64,000 nucleotides of DNA from JAKOVR01 sp031415655 (GTDB taxonomy: Bacteria > Actinomycetota > Acidimicrobiia > Acidimicrobiales > Acidimicrobilacustridaceae). The translations under genes and the position numbers were made by a program. Positions 42,307-50,172 of the stretch are shown piece by piece (the stretch's first letter is position 1; each line of letters starts with the position of its first letter). The stretch is from positions 1 to 64,000 of the forward strand of contig JANOSD010000056.1 of assembly GCA_031415655.1 (NCBI GenBank). Direction: 5' to 3'. The notes beneath the pieces are model-generated. The model was not told the DNA's origin, searched no databases, and worked only from the letters and a program-made list of their open reading frames with translations.

Positions 42307-43571
42307 CGTTCGACTTCGATGCCGATCTCCGCGCGGCGGCGAACGCTGCGGCGCGACTGTCAGCAGACATTGCACGACCAGTTGCCGTCCTACGCGACAT
42401 TTCTGGTCGTTGCAGTTTGCTCGTTGACGATCGATCCGCCGCGCTGGAATCGAAGCTCGAAGGATCGGAGCCTGAGGCGATGCTGGCCTCGGAATTCTAC
42501 GGGCCCGAGTTGCTCCTCGATCGACCCAACGCTCGCGAACTAGCCGTGGGCGGGTATCCGTCCGTTCAAGTGGTCGAGCAGCAGGCGACGGGCGACGGCT
42601 GGACAGCGCTGCCGATAAGCGATGAAACCCGAGATGCTGGCAATTCGGTGGCGCTCTACAGCTTCAAGGGCGGCGTGGGCCGCACCACTGCGACCACGCT
42701 GCTCGCTTGGCAACTCGCCCGGCGCGGCCACAAGGTGCTGGTCGTCGACCTCGACCTGGAGTCGCCGGGGGTCGGCGAGATGTTGCTTCCGTCGGATCGG
42801 CAGCCGGGCCTCGGTGTGGTGGATCTCCTCCTCGGGGCATCTTTTGAGCACCTCCCGGAGATCGTGGACGGGGCCGTTGCACGTAGCCCGATCAGCGATG
42901 CGGGTGGGGTGTCCGCCGACGTGTTCGTCTGTCCGGCTGGCGGTGCGAGCGAACAGTACGAGTATCTCCCTCGACTCAATCGGGCGTACGCGCCACTCCC
43001 CACGATCGACGGCCCTGTGCTCTTCGAGCATCGAGTGGTTGCCGCGCTCGACGCACTACGTGCTTTCACTCAACCGGACGTCATGCTCATCGACAGCCGG
43101 GCTGGCCTGCACGACCTTTCTGCGGTGGCGGTCACGCAGTACTGCGAGCTTGCGCTGCTGTTTGCCACCGACACGCCGCAGACGTGGGCGGGGTATCGGT
43201 CGTTGTTTTCTTGGTGGGCCGCGCATCCCACGGTCGCTCGTCAGGTTCGTCAGCGCCTCAAGCTGGTCGCGGGCGTGGTCCCTGCGGTGAGTTCCGCCGA
43301 CTATCTCGAAGCCATTCACGAGCACGCCTACGACGTCTTTCGGGTGTTGTACGACGAGGTAGGAGCTGACGATGGTGGAGAACCATTCCATCCCACGGCA
43401 CCTGGGTCCGACACGCCCCACGATCCCATCGCGATTCCCTTCGCCGAGCTACTGCGAGGCTTCGATCCGTTCCGTGACGGGGCGTGGCGTACCGACGCGC
43501 TGATTGAAGGCGCCACCGAATCGCTTACCGACACGGTCCTGGAATTGTTGGGGATCGATGAGCGTCGCTGA
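42303..43571 (+). CDS. KGGVGR-variant ParA/MinD-type ATPase
   Basis: The central domain has the deviant Walker A VALYSFKGGVGRTTATTLLA near residue 120, where the usual GKT is GRT while the signature first Lys is kept. Walker A' follows with VLVVDLDLESPGVGEML, and DVMLIDSRAGLHDLSAVAV is the switch II region. The N-terminal 110 residues and the C-terminal ~100 residues are extra to ParA. Such KGGVGR-motif ATPases are a distinct subgroup often seen beside defence genes. It overlaps both neighbours (4 bases with the HEPN-like gene, 14 bases with the P-loop gene), so the three proteins are made in fixed ratio. It may act as a nucleotide-driven switch or filament-forming sensor. Confidence 0.8.
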   Translation: MTFDFDADLRAAANAAARLSADIARPVAVLRDISGRCSLLVDDRSAALESKLEGSEPEAMLASEFYGPELLLDRPNARELAVGGYPSVQVVEQQATGDGWTALPISDETRDAGNSVALYSFKGGVGRTTATTLLAWQLARRGHKVLVVDLDLESPGVGEMLLPSDRQPGLGVVDLLLGASFEHLPEIVDGAVARSPISDAGGVSADVFVCPAGGASEQYEYLPRLNRAYAPLPTIDGPVLFEHRVVAALDALRAFTQPDVMLIDSRAGLHDLSAVAVTQYCELALLFATDTPQTWAGYRSLFSWWAAHPTVARQVRQRLKLVAGVVPAVSSADYLEAIHEHAYDVFRVLYDEVGADDGGEPFHPTAPGSDTPHDPIAIPFAELLRGFDPFRDGAWRTDALIEGATESLTDTVLELLGIDERR

Positions 43572-45036
43572 CCTCCTCGCACCGCCTACCCGGTTCGATC
43601 CAGCGAGAACCCGACGCCTCGTCGCCGAGGCCATTCCCGTCGACACGGCAGAGCATGTCGATGCGGTGGATCCTCGACGGCTCTACGTTCCGCGTCAACA
43701 TCTCCGAGCCCTGTTGCCCGAGGTGTCCCTCGTCGTCGGTACCCGGGGTGCGGGAAAGACGATGTGGTTCGAGGCGCTCATGTCTCCGGAGTCGATGGGG
43801 AGTGTTCGCATCCGCGGGGGTTCAGACGGCGTCCGGCTCGCGAAGCTTCGAACGAGGCGCGGGTTTGGTGTGGGCAATCGACCGGACGAGCATCCCTCGG
43901 CCAGAGTGCTGGCGCAGTTGAGCAACGAATTTCCCGCCGATGCCATCTGGCGATCGGTCGTGGCGTATCAACTCCTAGACCACCAAACCGTCCCTCGGGA
44001 ACTGTCCTGGACCGAACGCGTTCGTTGGGTACTCACTCATCCTGAGGATGTGGACCGGGCGTTGGCGGCGCTCGATCAGCGGGCCGTTCGTGACGACGAG
44101 TACCACGTAGTTCTCTTCGATGCGCTCGACCGCCTGGGGTCGAATTGGTCCGTGGTACGGCCGCTTCTCACGGGCTTGTTCGAGGTGCTCCTGGAGTTGC
44201 GGGGAACCCGTCGCCTGAGCGGGAAGGCGTTCGTTCGTCCGGACATGCTCAAACGTTTGAATTTCCCCGACGCGTCGAAGCTCCAGGCCAGTCGAGCGGA
44301 TCTGTACTGGCCGAGGCTGAGCCTTTACGCCCTGTTGTTTCATCTGCTTGGCAACAGTGATTCGGTTGACGCTCAGTGGTTTCGAGACGAGACCGCCGCG
44401 TTGTGCGGTCAGCCATGGGGTCAGGCGGAAGGGACAGCGACACTCCCGCCCTTTTTGGAAGGGGACGAGAACCATCAAACTTCGGTGTTCCACGCCATGA
44501 CCGGGCCATTCATGGGGACAAATGTGAAACGAGGGCGGCCCTACACTTGGCTCCCGAACAACCTTGCCGACGCGAACACCGTGGTGAGCCCGCGAAGCTT
44601 GTTGATCGCCGTCCGAGAGGCAGGGCAGGAGGCCGAGCATCGATATGCCAGCTCACCGGTTGCGTTGCCGTGGCAATCAGTGAAGAGCGGAGTGAAAGAA
44701 GCGTCGCGTACCCGCGTTGATGAGATCGTGGAGGACATGCCGTGGGTGGGCGAGGCCCTCAACTCGCTGAAAGGGCTGTCTTTGCCGGTGGCCGAAGATC
44801 AGGTGATGGACCGGTGGAATCCGGCGGTCCTCCTTGCGATCGAACAGGCAGGAGTGGCCGACGACGACGCGGACGACCGGTTGGGTCCGGATCTCCGGCG
44901 GGGACCGGTTGGCATCTTGGAGCAACTGATTGAGCTCGGCCTTTTGCGTGAGACCAGAGACCATCGCCTCAACATGCCCGAGGTCTACCGCATCGCCTTC
45001 GGGCTTGGCCGCCGAGGCGGAGTACCTCGCCTTTAG
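43558..45036 (+). CDS. Large P-loop ATPase, third gene of the putative defence operon
   Basis: The ATG at 43558 lies inside the end of the previous gene. Walker A is VSLVVGTRGAGKTMWFEAL (about residue 65) and Walker B is YHVVLFDALDRLG (about 185). RRLSGKAFVRPDMLKRLNF and ADLYWPRLSLYALLFHLLG follow, a layout like the STAND/Sll1717-type P-loop ATPases. The C-terminal ~120 residues (PVGILEQLIELGLLRETRDH) look like a winged-helix end. No transmembrane segment is seen. In a three-protein system it could be the invader sensor, with the ParA-type protein as switch and the HEPN-like protein as effector; that division is inference. Confidence 0.75.
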   Translation: MSVADLLAPPTRFDPARTRRLVAEAIPVDTAEHVDAVDPRRLYVPRQHLRALLPEVSLVVGTRGAGKTMWFEALMSPESMGSVRIRGGSDGVRLAKLRTRRGFGVGNRPDEHPSARVLAQLSNEFPADAIWRSVVAYQLLDHQTVPRELSWTERVRWVLTHPEDVDRALAALDQRAVRDDEYHVVLFDALDRLGSNWSVVRPLLTGLFEVLLELRGTRRLSGKAFVRPDMLKRLNFPDASKLQASRADLYWPRLSLYALLFHLLGNSDSVDAQWFRDETAALCGQPWGQAEGTATLPPFLEGDENHQTSVFHAMTGPFMGTNVKRGRPYTWLPNNLADANTVVSPRSLLIAVREAGQEAEHRYASSPVALPWQSVKSGVKEASRTRVDEIVEDMPWVGEALNSLKGLSLPVAEDQVMDRWNPAVLLAIEQAGVADDDADDRLGPDLRRGPVGILEQLIELGLLRETRDHRLNMPEVYRIAFGLGRRGGVPRL

Positions 45037-45130
45037 GAAGTTGAACGGGTGGGAGGGATTGGACCGACCGACGGAAAGAGTGCCCGGACGACCCGCGCGG
45101 GAATCCCGCCCACGAGTGTGGCGGCCGGTG

Positions 45131-45222
45131 TGTCATCCGCCATGGCTTTGTGTTGGAGCCGGTGCAGCACATCAGGTTGAACTCGATCGCCAACAACCCC
45201 GACTTCGTCGAGGGCGTGAGCC
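45131..45222 (+). pseudogene. Fragment of a second methyltransferase copy
   Basis: HGFVLEPVQHIRLNSIANNP then DFVEGVS is nearly identical to HGFVYERVQHITLKSIANNP in the methyltransferase at about 39530. At DNA level 45134-45220 aligns with 39524-39610. It is flanked by unrelated DNA on both sides and is the left piece of a copy whose right piece is at 47357. Confidence 0.75.
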
Positions 45223-45513
45223 AAACTTGGAATCTGAGTTGTCCGTCCAGACTCGGGCGGCCCGTCGCACGACAGCCGCCGACCGTATGGCCGAAGCGAC
45301 TATGGCCGAAGCGCCCGAGGTCCTGCTGCGAGGTCCTGCAGCGAGGTACGGCAGCGAGGTGCGCGCCGGACGGCGAGTCACGTGTGCTCGCCGAACTGGA
45401 CAGACAACACGATGTCACGATCACCGGCCTCGACGATCCGGCCGTGCCCGCCCCCGTCGAGGCATCGCCATGAGACGCGGTTCGAGGCCCCGCACCGATT
45501 TGCCTCGACCGGC

Positions 45514-45567
45514 GCCGGCATGACCCCGAGTGCCGGCGTGACTCCGAGTGCCGGCGTGACCCCGAGT
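45514..45567. repeat. 18-bp tandem repeat, three units
   Basis: GCCGGC(A/G)TGAC(C/T)CCGAGT repeated three times without gaps in a stretch that encodes nothing recognisable. Confidence 0.75.
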
Positions 45568-45656
45568 TGTTGCAGGCGATCGCGTGGTCAAGCGCGGGTT
45601 GCCAGCCTCCGCCAGGGACACAAGGCACCCAACCGAAATATAACCAGAAACGGCCG

Positions 45657-45683
45657 AAATGTAACTCGCGTTCCGTTACATTT
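45657..45683. promoter_or_regulatory. Operator palindrome before the AlbA_2 regulator gene
   Basis: AAATGTAAC and GTTACATTT are perfect 9-base arms with a 9-base spacer, ending 5 bases before the ATG. A further half-site CGAAATATAAC lies about 20 bases upstream in direct orientation. The position suggests autorepression by the winged-helix regulator. Confidence 0.6.
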
Positions 45684-45688
45684 GCGAC

Positions 45689-47134
45689 ATGCGCGAACCG
45701 CCAACTGACCTTACCGACCTCGTGCGCCAACTACGGGAGGCTGGTGGCGACTTCGAAGCGGTCGAGGTCAAGTCCGCAGCTGGTGGGTTTCCGGAGTCGC
45801 TCACGTCGACGCTGAGCGCAATGGCCAATCTGCCAGGCGGGGGTTTGATCGTGCTCGGACTCGACGAAGCCACTGGCTTTCGGCCAGTGGCGTTGAAGGA
45901 CGCGCAGGCCCTCAAACAGGCATTGGGACAGAAGGCGCGCTCGTACGAGCCACCGGTTCGTCTCACGATCCGAGACGGTGAGGTCGAAGGACATCGCGTT
46001 ATCGCGGCAACGGTGCACGAGTGTGAGCTGTCGGCCAAGCCATGCAGGGTGGCGGCGAGCGGCAAGGCCTACCTGCGTAGCTACGACGGCGACTACGAAT
46101 TGTCTGCCGTCGAGCAGCAGGCATTCCTCGCCCAACGCCGCCCACCACATTTCGACCGTCAACCCGTCGCAGGATCCACCCTCGCAGACCTCGACGACGA
46201 CCTCCTTGAATCATGGCGAGCCGCCGCACGCGTGCGAGACCCCAGCGGGCTCGGCCGATTCACCGACGACGACGAACTCCTGCGCCGCTCGGGAGTGGTG
46301 ACGCCAGAGGGGACCCCAACGGTCGCTGGACTTCTGGCGCTTGGACGCTATCCACAGCAATGGTTTCCTCGTTACGTAGTCCAAGCCGGTGTTGAACCTC
46401 GGGCCGACGATCCACCGGGCACGCGTGCCACGAACGCCAAAAGCATCGCCGGCCCAATTCCGATGATGCTCGACCAGGCCTTGACCTGGGCCCGACGAAG
46501 TTTCGCCACGCGGATCGTGGCCGCCGACGACGGGTCAGTTTTGGACGTCCCCATCTACCCGATTGAGGCCTTCCGCGAACTGGTGTCCAACGCCTTGGTG
46601 CACCGCGATTTAGATGATTGGTCGCAGGGCCTGGCCGTCGAGATCAGACTTCGCGCAGACCGTTTGGTTGTCCAAAGTCCCGGGGGGCTCTACGGGATCA
46701 CGGTAGATCGGTTGGGCCGCGCCGGAGTGACGTCGGCCCGCAACGCCTTGTTGATCGCGATCTGCCAGGACGTTCGCTCGTCCGACACCGGTAGTCGCGT
46801 CACCGAAGCGCCGGCGTCGGGTTTGCCCAAGGTGATCGCAGATCTGCGCCGCGACGGATTGCCGCCAGCGCATTTTGGCGATAGTGGTACCCGTTTCACC
46901 GTAATCCTTCGTCAACCCAACGCCACCCGACCGAAACCCCAACTGACCGACACCGCGACCCGAATCTACGACGCTCTCGCTGGCGCACCGTTAACGGTCT
47001 CCGGACTGGAAACAGCGCTCAATCTCGCCGGTCCAAACATTCGAAAAGCACTCCGTCAGCTGCGTTCCGCTGGGCTCATCCGACAAAATGGGGGCCAAGG
47101 AAAACCGACCACCTACGAACGCATCGCCGTGTAA
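45689..47134 (+). CDS. AlbA_2/GHKL-type ATP-binding transcriptional regulator
   Basis: The N-terminal AlbA_2 (Schlafen-like) domain shows FEAVEVKSAAGGFPESLTST then ANLPGGGLIVLGLDE. A GHKL-type ATPase domain follows with YPIEAFRELVSNALVHRDL (N-box with Glu, Asn, His and Asp) and VQSPGGLYGITVDRL. The C-terminal winged helix is TATRIYDALAGAPLTVSGLE then NIRKALRQLRSAGLIRQ. The length of 481 residues is usual. Such proteins are frequent in defence and mobile regions, with mostly unknown targets. A perfect inverted repeat lies directly upstream, so it probably controls itself. The gene sits between the two pieces of a broken methyltransferase copy, as if inserted into it. Confidence 0.85.
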   Translation: MREPPTDLTDLVRQLREAGGDFEAVEVKSAAGGFPESLTSTLSAMANLPGGGLIVLGLDEATGFRPVALKDAQALKQALGQKARSYEPPVRLTIRDGEVEGHRVIAATVHECELSAKPCRVAASGKAYLRSYDGDYELSAVEQQAFLAQRRPPHFDRQPVAGSTLADLDDDLLESWRAAARVRDPSGLGRFTDDDELLRRSGVVTPEGTPTVAGLLALGRYPQQWFPRYVVQAGVEPRADDPPGTRATNAKSIAGPIPMMLDQALTWARRSFATRIVAADDGSVLDVPIYPIEAFRELVSNALVHRDLDDWSQGLAVEIRLRADRLVVQSPGGLYGITVDRLGRAGVTSARNALLIAICQDVRSSDTGSRVTEAPASGLPKVIADLRRDGLPPAHFGDSGTRFTVILRQPNATRPKPQLTDTATRIYDALAGAPLTVSGLETALNLAGPNIRKALRQLRSAGLIRQNGGQGKPTTYERIAV

Positions 47135-47356
47135 ACACCGACTTTGGGCACACGGCGCTGACCGTGACCCACCTTTGAATCTCCAGGGCAACGAGGCGGA
47201 GTACTTCACGTTCCGCCCCCCGATTGCGCTACGCGGTTCTCCACGCCGCCACCAAGGCCCACCGCTTCAATGATCCTGCGTACCTCGCCCCGATTGACCC
47301 TCTCCTGCCAACCCGCCTCACCACTGCGAGCGCTACGTAACGACGTACTCGACGCA

Positions 47357-47534
47357 CCTGGCTACGGCCGGCGTGCAGAACGGTCGGCGCAACGAGCGGC
47401 TCACCTTCGACACGGTCGACCCCTATGCCGGCGTGCACATCCAAGCCGTCGGCTTTCGCGGCGCCGATGATTTCAACTCGGCCGAGGGTGACGACGATGC
47501 CGGTTCCGGCGCTGCAAGGGGCGGTGGCCGATGA
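47357..47534 (+). pseudogene. Right piece of the second methyltransferase copy
   Basis: ATAGVQNGRRNERLTFDTVD then PYAGVHIQAVG matches AKAGVQNGRRNERLTFDTVD in the methyltransferase near 39890; DNA identity is high. The frame then turns acidic and stops at 47532-47534. It overlaps the start of the conserved 3' module. Confidence 0.75.
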
Positions 47535-48372
47535 CGGTCAGCCCACGAAGGTCGGCATCGCCATCGGGCCGCGGTACGGAACGGTGGGCCAGGGGTTCGT
47601 GAAAGCCGCCGCCAAGGAGGCGATCGCCGACGGCGAGATCGACCTGCTCTGCGTGCTCGCGTTCGCCTTCGACCCCACCGTGGTGGGCACCACCGATGAT
47701 GCCGTGGCGTCTACCGAAGGCTTCGCGTCGGTGGCGGCGGAACGTCAGCTCGGCAAAGTGCCGGTGCGTTTGGTGCGCATGAACGCCGACCTCGTGATGG
47801 GCGAGGACCTCAAGAAGACCGGCGCTGGCAATCTCTTCACGGTGTTCGGCGAACCCGACATCGACGTGGTGGAGGTGGAGGGCGACCAACTCGCTGTCAC
47901 TCTGCATGGTGTCGACGTGTACGACCCGACCACGGGCGAGGTGCGGTCGAGCGGCACCGACCAGGTGGCGTTGTGGATGGTGGACACCAACTACAACGGC
48001 GAGAGCTTCTTCGTCCGGCACTGCTACTTCACCGGCGGGCAGGACCCCTACAAACGACTGCGGACGGCCTTGAAGGCCGACATCGACAAGGACGCATGGG
48101 CGTCGCTCTACTCCGACACCAGCCGCCCCTTCCCCAAGCCCACCACCGGCAAGATCGCCGTCAAGGTCATCAACGACTACGGCGACGAAGTGATGACCAC
48201 CCTCGCTTCACATGACCCCGCCGCCCGAGTCGCCATGACCCGAGTCCCCGTGCCCTCGCTCCCAGATGCTGTGTCGCTCAGCATGTTGTGTCGCCGAACC
48301 TGTGTCGCTCTGCCCGACAATGCGCGGCGCACCGACACAGGTTCCCTTCGCACCATTCCCGCAAAGGGCTGA
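47497..48372 (+). CDS. Second copy of the methyltransferase C-terminal module, intact
   Basis: An ATG at 47497 (or GTG at 47524) opens DGQPTKVGIAIGPRYGTVGQ, and the frame stays intact to KIAVKVINDYGDEVM, about 95% identical in protein to the module at 40123-40851. About thirty base differences are visible over 650 bases, most of them silent. The original stop is lost: the protein runs on for about 55 residues through palindromic repeat C before a stop at 48370-48372. Whether it is made and what it does is unknown; it may regulate or replace the end of the methyltransferase. Confidence 0.6.
   Translation: MPVPALQGAVADDGQPTKVGIAIGPRYGTVGQGFVKAAAKEAIADGEIDLLCVLAFAFDPTVVGTTDDAVASTEGFASVAAERQLGKVPVRLVRMNADLVMGEDLKKTGAGNLFTVFGEPDIDVVEVEGDQLAVTLHGVDVYDPTTGEVRSSGTDQVALWMVDTNYNGESFFVRHCYFTGGQDPYKRLRTALKADIDKDAWASLYSDTSRPFPKPTTGKIAVKVINDYGDEVMTTLASHDPAARVAMTRVPVPSLPDAVSLSMLCRRTCVALPDNARRTDTGSLRTIPAKG
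48266..48345. repeat. Covarying palindromic repeat, copy C
   Basis: GAACCTGTGTCG (48296-48307) and CGACACAGGTTC (48333-48344) pair perfectly. The flanking ATGCTGTGTCGCTCAG and CGACAATGCGCGGCG blocks are shared with copy D. It follows the methyltransferase module at the same distance as copy B follows the first module. Confidence 0.8.
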
Positions 48373-48376
48373 CCGG

Positions 48377-49996
48377 ATGGGCGGCCCTACCGAAAGTGCT
48401 CCGTTCCCGCCCGAGTGGACCGACGTGGCCGGGTGGCAGCGGGAGATCGTGCGGATATGGTTCGGACTTGACCGCCGGTCCAACCGCCGCCGGGCAGAGG
48501 ACTTTGGTCGATCGCACAATTGGCATCACGGCGTAGCCTTTCCCCTCGATCCCGTTCACATGGACCGGTTCGACAAAGGGCTCCACGCCAATGGCACCCT
48601 TCGCGATCTTCTCTGGGCCGCGTCCACACCGGCGGCATTGCCGGCTTCGGAGGTGTGGGTAGCGAATCTGCGGGCGGCGGACCCATACTCGTCGTCGCCT
48701 GACCGCAATCGAATTCAGCGCCCGTCGTGGCTCTGGCTGCGCACTACCGGCGTTGCTCCGAGCGCAGCACAGGTGAATTGGGGTCCGTGCACGGTCATCG
48801 TCGAGGTCGATCCTGGTTTGGGTACGTTGCTCACCACGCCGATCTCCGTAGCCAACCCGGCGGTGCACGTGCGGATGCTCGCGCCCGGTTGGGCGGACTT
48901 CGGACGAGGACGCCCTCCCAAAGCGCTGGGCATCAGGGAGGAACGTGCGATTCCGAATATGACCTTCGCGAAGGCCGATAACTGGGCCGCCTGGGCGGTA
49001 GTGACGACCCTTCGTCAGCTTTCTCGACGGGTGCCGCGTTGGAAGGACTCGCTGGTGGATGCCACCAACAACCAAGAGTTCGTGTCTGCCGCGCTCGACA
49101 ATGATGATCGGTATGAGCCCTATCGCCCCCTCGATCTGACGTCGATCGACGACCTGCCATTGCTGGGGACGGCGACGTTCCGCACCGGTGGCGGTCCCGG
49201 CACGGTGCGCGAAGGCCGACGATGGTCGCGTACCCAGGCCGTCGCCCGGATCGCTGATCTCGACCCCGACCATCCGATTACTGAGGCCCAGCTCCGACGG
49301 TTCGAGAAGCTCGGCAAGTCGACGGTCCCACTCCTAAGGGCTCGGCTCGACTTGGTGTACGAGGCTGGCGGCGCACTCGGCCCAGACGTGGTCGGAACGT
49401 TTGAGCCGGGCGATGGTGCGGCGAATGTGCAGTTTCCAACCTGGTGGATTGGGCCGGTGTGGCTGCGGTTCGTCCACTCGGCTTCGTCGCCTTCCGCACG
49501 GGGTGACGGGTGGCCCGGGTACACGCTGGTCGGAGCCGACGGCTCCCTCGGTGCCTCGGAGTCGGAACGTATGCCGGTGTCGCGAGCCAAGGCGGTTGCG
49601 CATGCCCCGCATCTCGGTGATCCGAGTGGCGAGGGTGCCGGCGGACCTGCCATCGCCGCGACGTGTCTCCAGTGGTGGCCATGGCAACGGGATCTGGTCG
49701 TGTGCCATGGCCGGGTGGTCACCTGTCGCCGGGCGAGTACGGAGCAGCGGGACCTGGTGATTCGACTGCCGACCGGTTGGCAGGTGGAGGCGGGGCTCGG
49801 CAACCACCCCGATGCGGTAGACGTGAATCACAACTGGATTGGAATGGACGATGCCGCCAAGATCCGGATCGCGAGGAAGGGAATCACAATGTATGCCCAA
49901 GTATTCGGCCGGACATGGGCCGATACACGCGCGAGGGTGCTGGGCCGCAGCGGCCGCAAACGACCGGTCAAAACGGCGGTTGGTCAGGATCTCTGA
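48377..49996 (+). CDS. Large soluble protein of unknown family
   Basis: The ATG at 48377, seven bases after the previous stop codon begins, gives MGGPTESAPFPPEWTDVAGW. The 539 residues are soluble with several Trp-rich strands (FPTWWIGPVWLRFVHS, CLQWWPWQRDLVVCHGRVV). The middle has RFEKLGKSTVPLLRARLDLV. No ATPase, nuclease or DNA-binding motif is seen, and I recognise no family. The GTGTCG-type palindrome lies just upstream. Its place inside the defence-type island, beside the methyltransferase module and AlbA_2 gene, is the only clue to a role. The C-terminus is basic (RSGRKRPVKT). Confidence 0.6.
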   Translation: MGGPTESAPFPPEWTDVAGWQREIVRIWFGLDRRSNRRRAEDFGRSHNWHHGVAFPLDPVHMDRFDKGLHANGTLRDLLWAASTPAALPASEVWVANLRAADPYSSSPDRNRIQRPSWLWLRTTGVAPSAAQVNWGPCTVIVEVDPGLGTLLTTPISVANPAVHVRMLAPGWADFGRGRPPKALGIREERAIPNMTFAKADNWAAWAVVTTLRQLSRRVPRWKDSLVDATNNQEFVSAALDNDDRYEPYRPLDLTSIDDLPLLGTATFRTGGGPGTVREGRRWSRTQAVARIADLDPDHPITEAQLRRFEKLGKSTVPLLRARLDLVYEAGGALGPDVVGTFEPGDGAANVQFPTWWIGPVWLRFVHSASSPSARGDGWPGYTLVGADGSLGASESERMPVSRAKAVAHAPHLGDPSGEGAGGPAIAATCLQWWPWQRDLVVCHGRVVTCRRASTEQRDLVIRLPTGWQVEAGLGNHPDAVDVNHNWIGMDDAAKIRIARKGITMYAQVFGRTWADTRARVLGRSGRKRPVKTAVGQDL

Positions 49997-50172
49997 CGCG
50001 GTAGGAAACCGCCCCGGATTCGGTGCGGTCAGAGCGGTTACCAAACAGGTTCGCCCTGCCCGTTGATTGGGAGGTGCTGTGCGGTGAACACCGGTCCCGA
50101 CGAGGCCGGTGTCAGAACGACCACGAACGCCGGCGCGACCAGCCGGTGCAAACTTCCACCGGGAGCAGAATC

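Noticed and set aside
41887..45036. Plasmid partition (ParAB) module
   Set aside because: The ATPase has the KGGVGR variant and no ParB or centromere-like iterons follow; the partners are a HEPN-like protein and a large ATPase.
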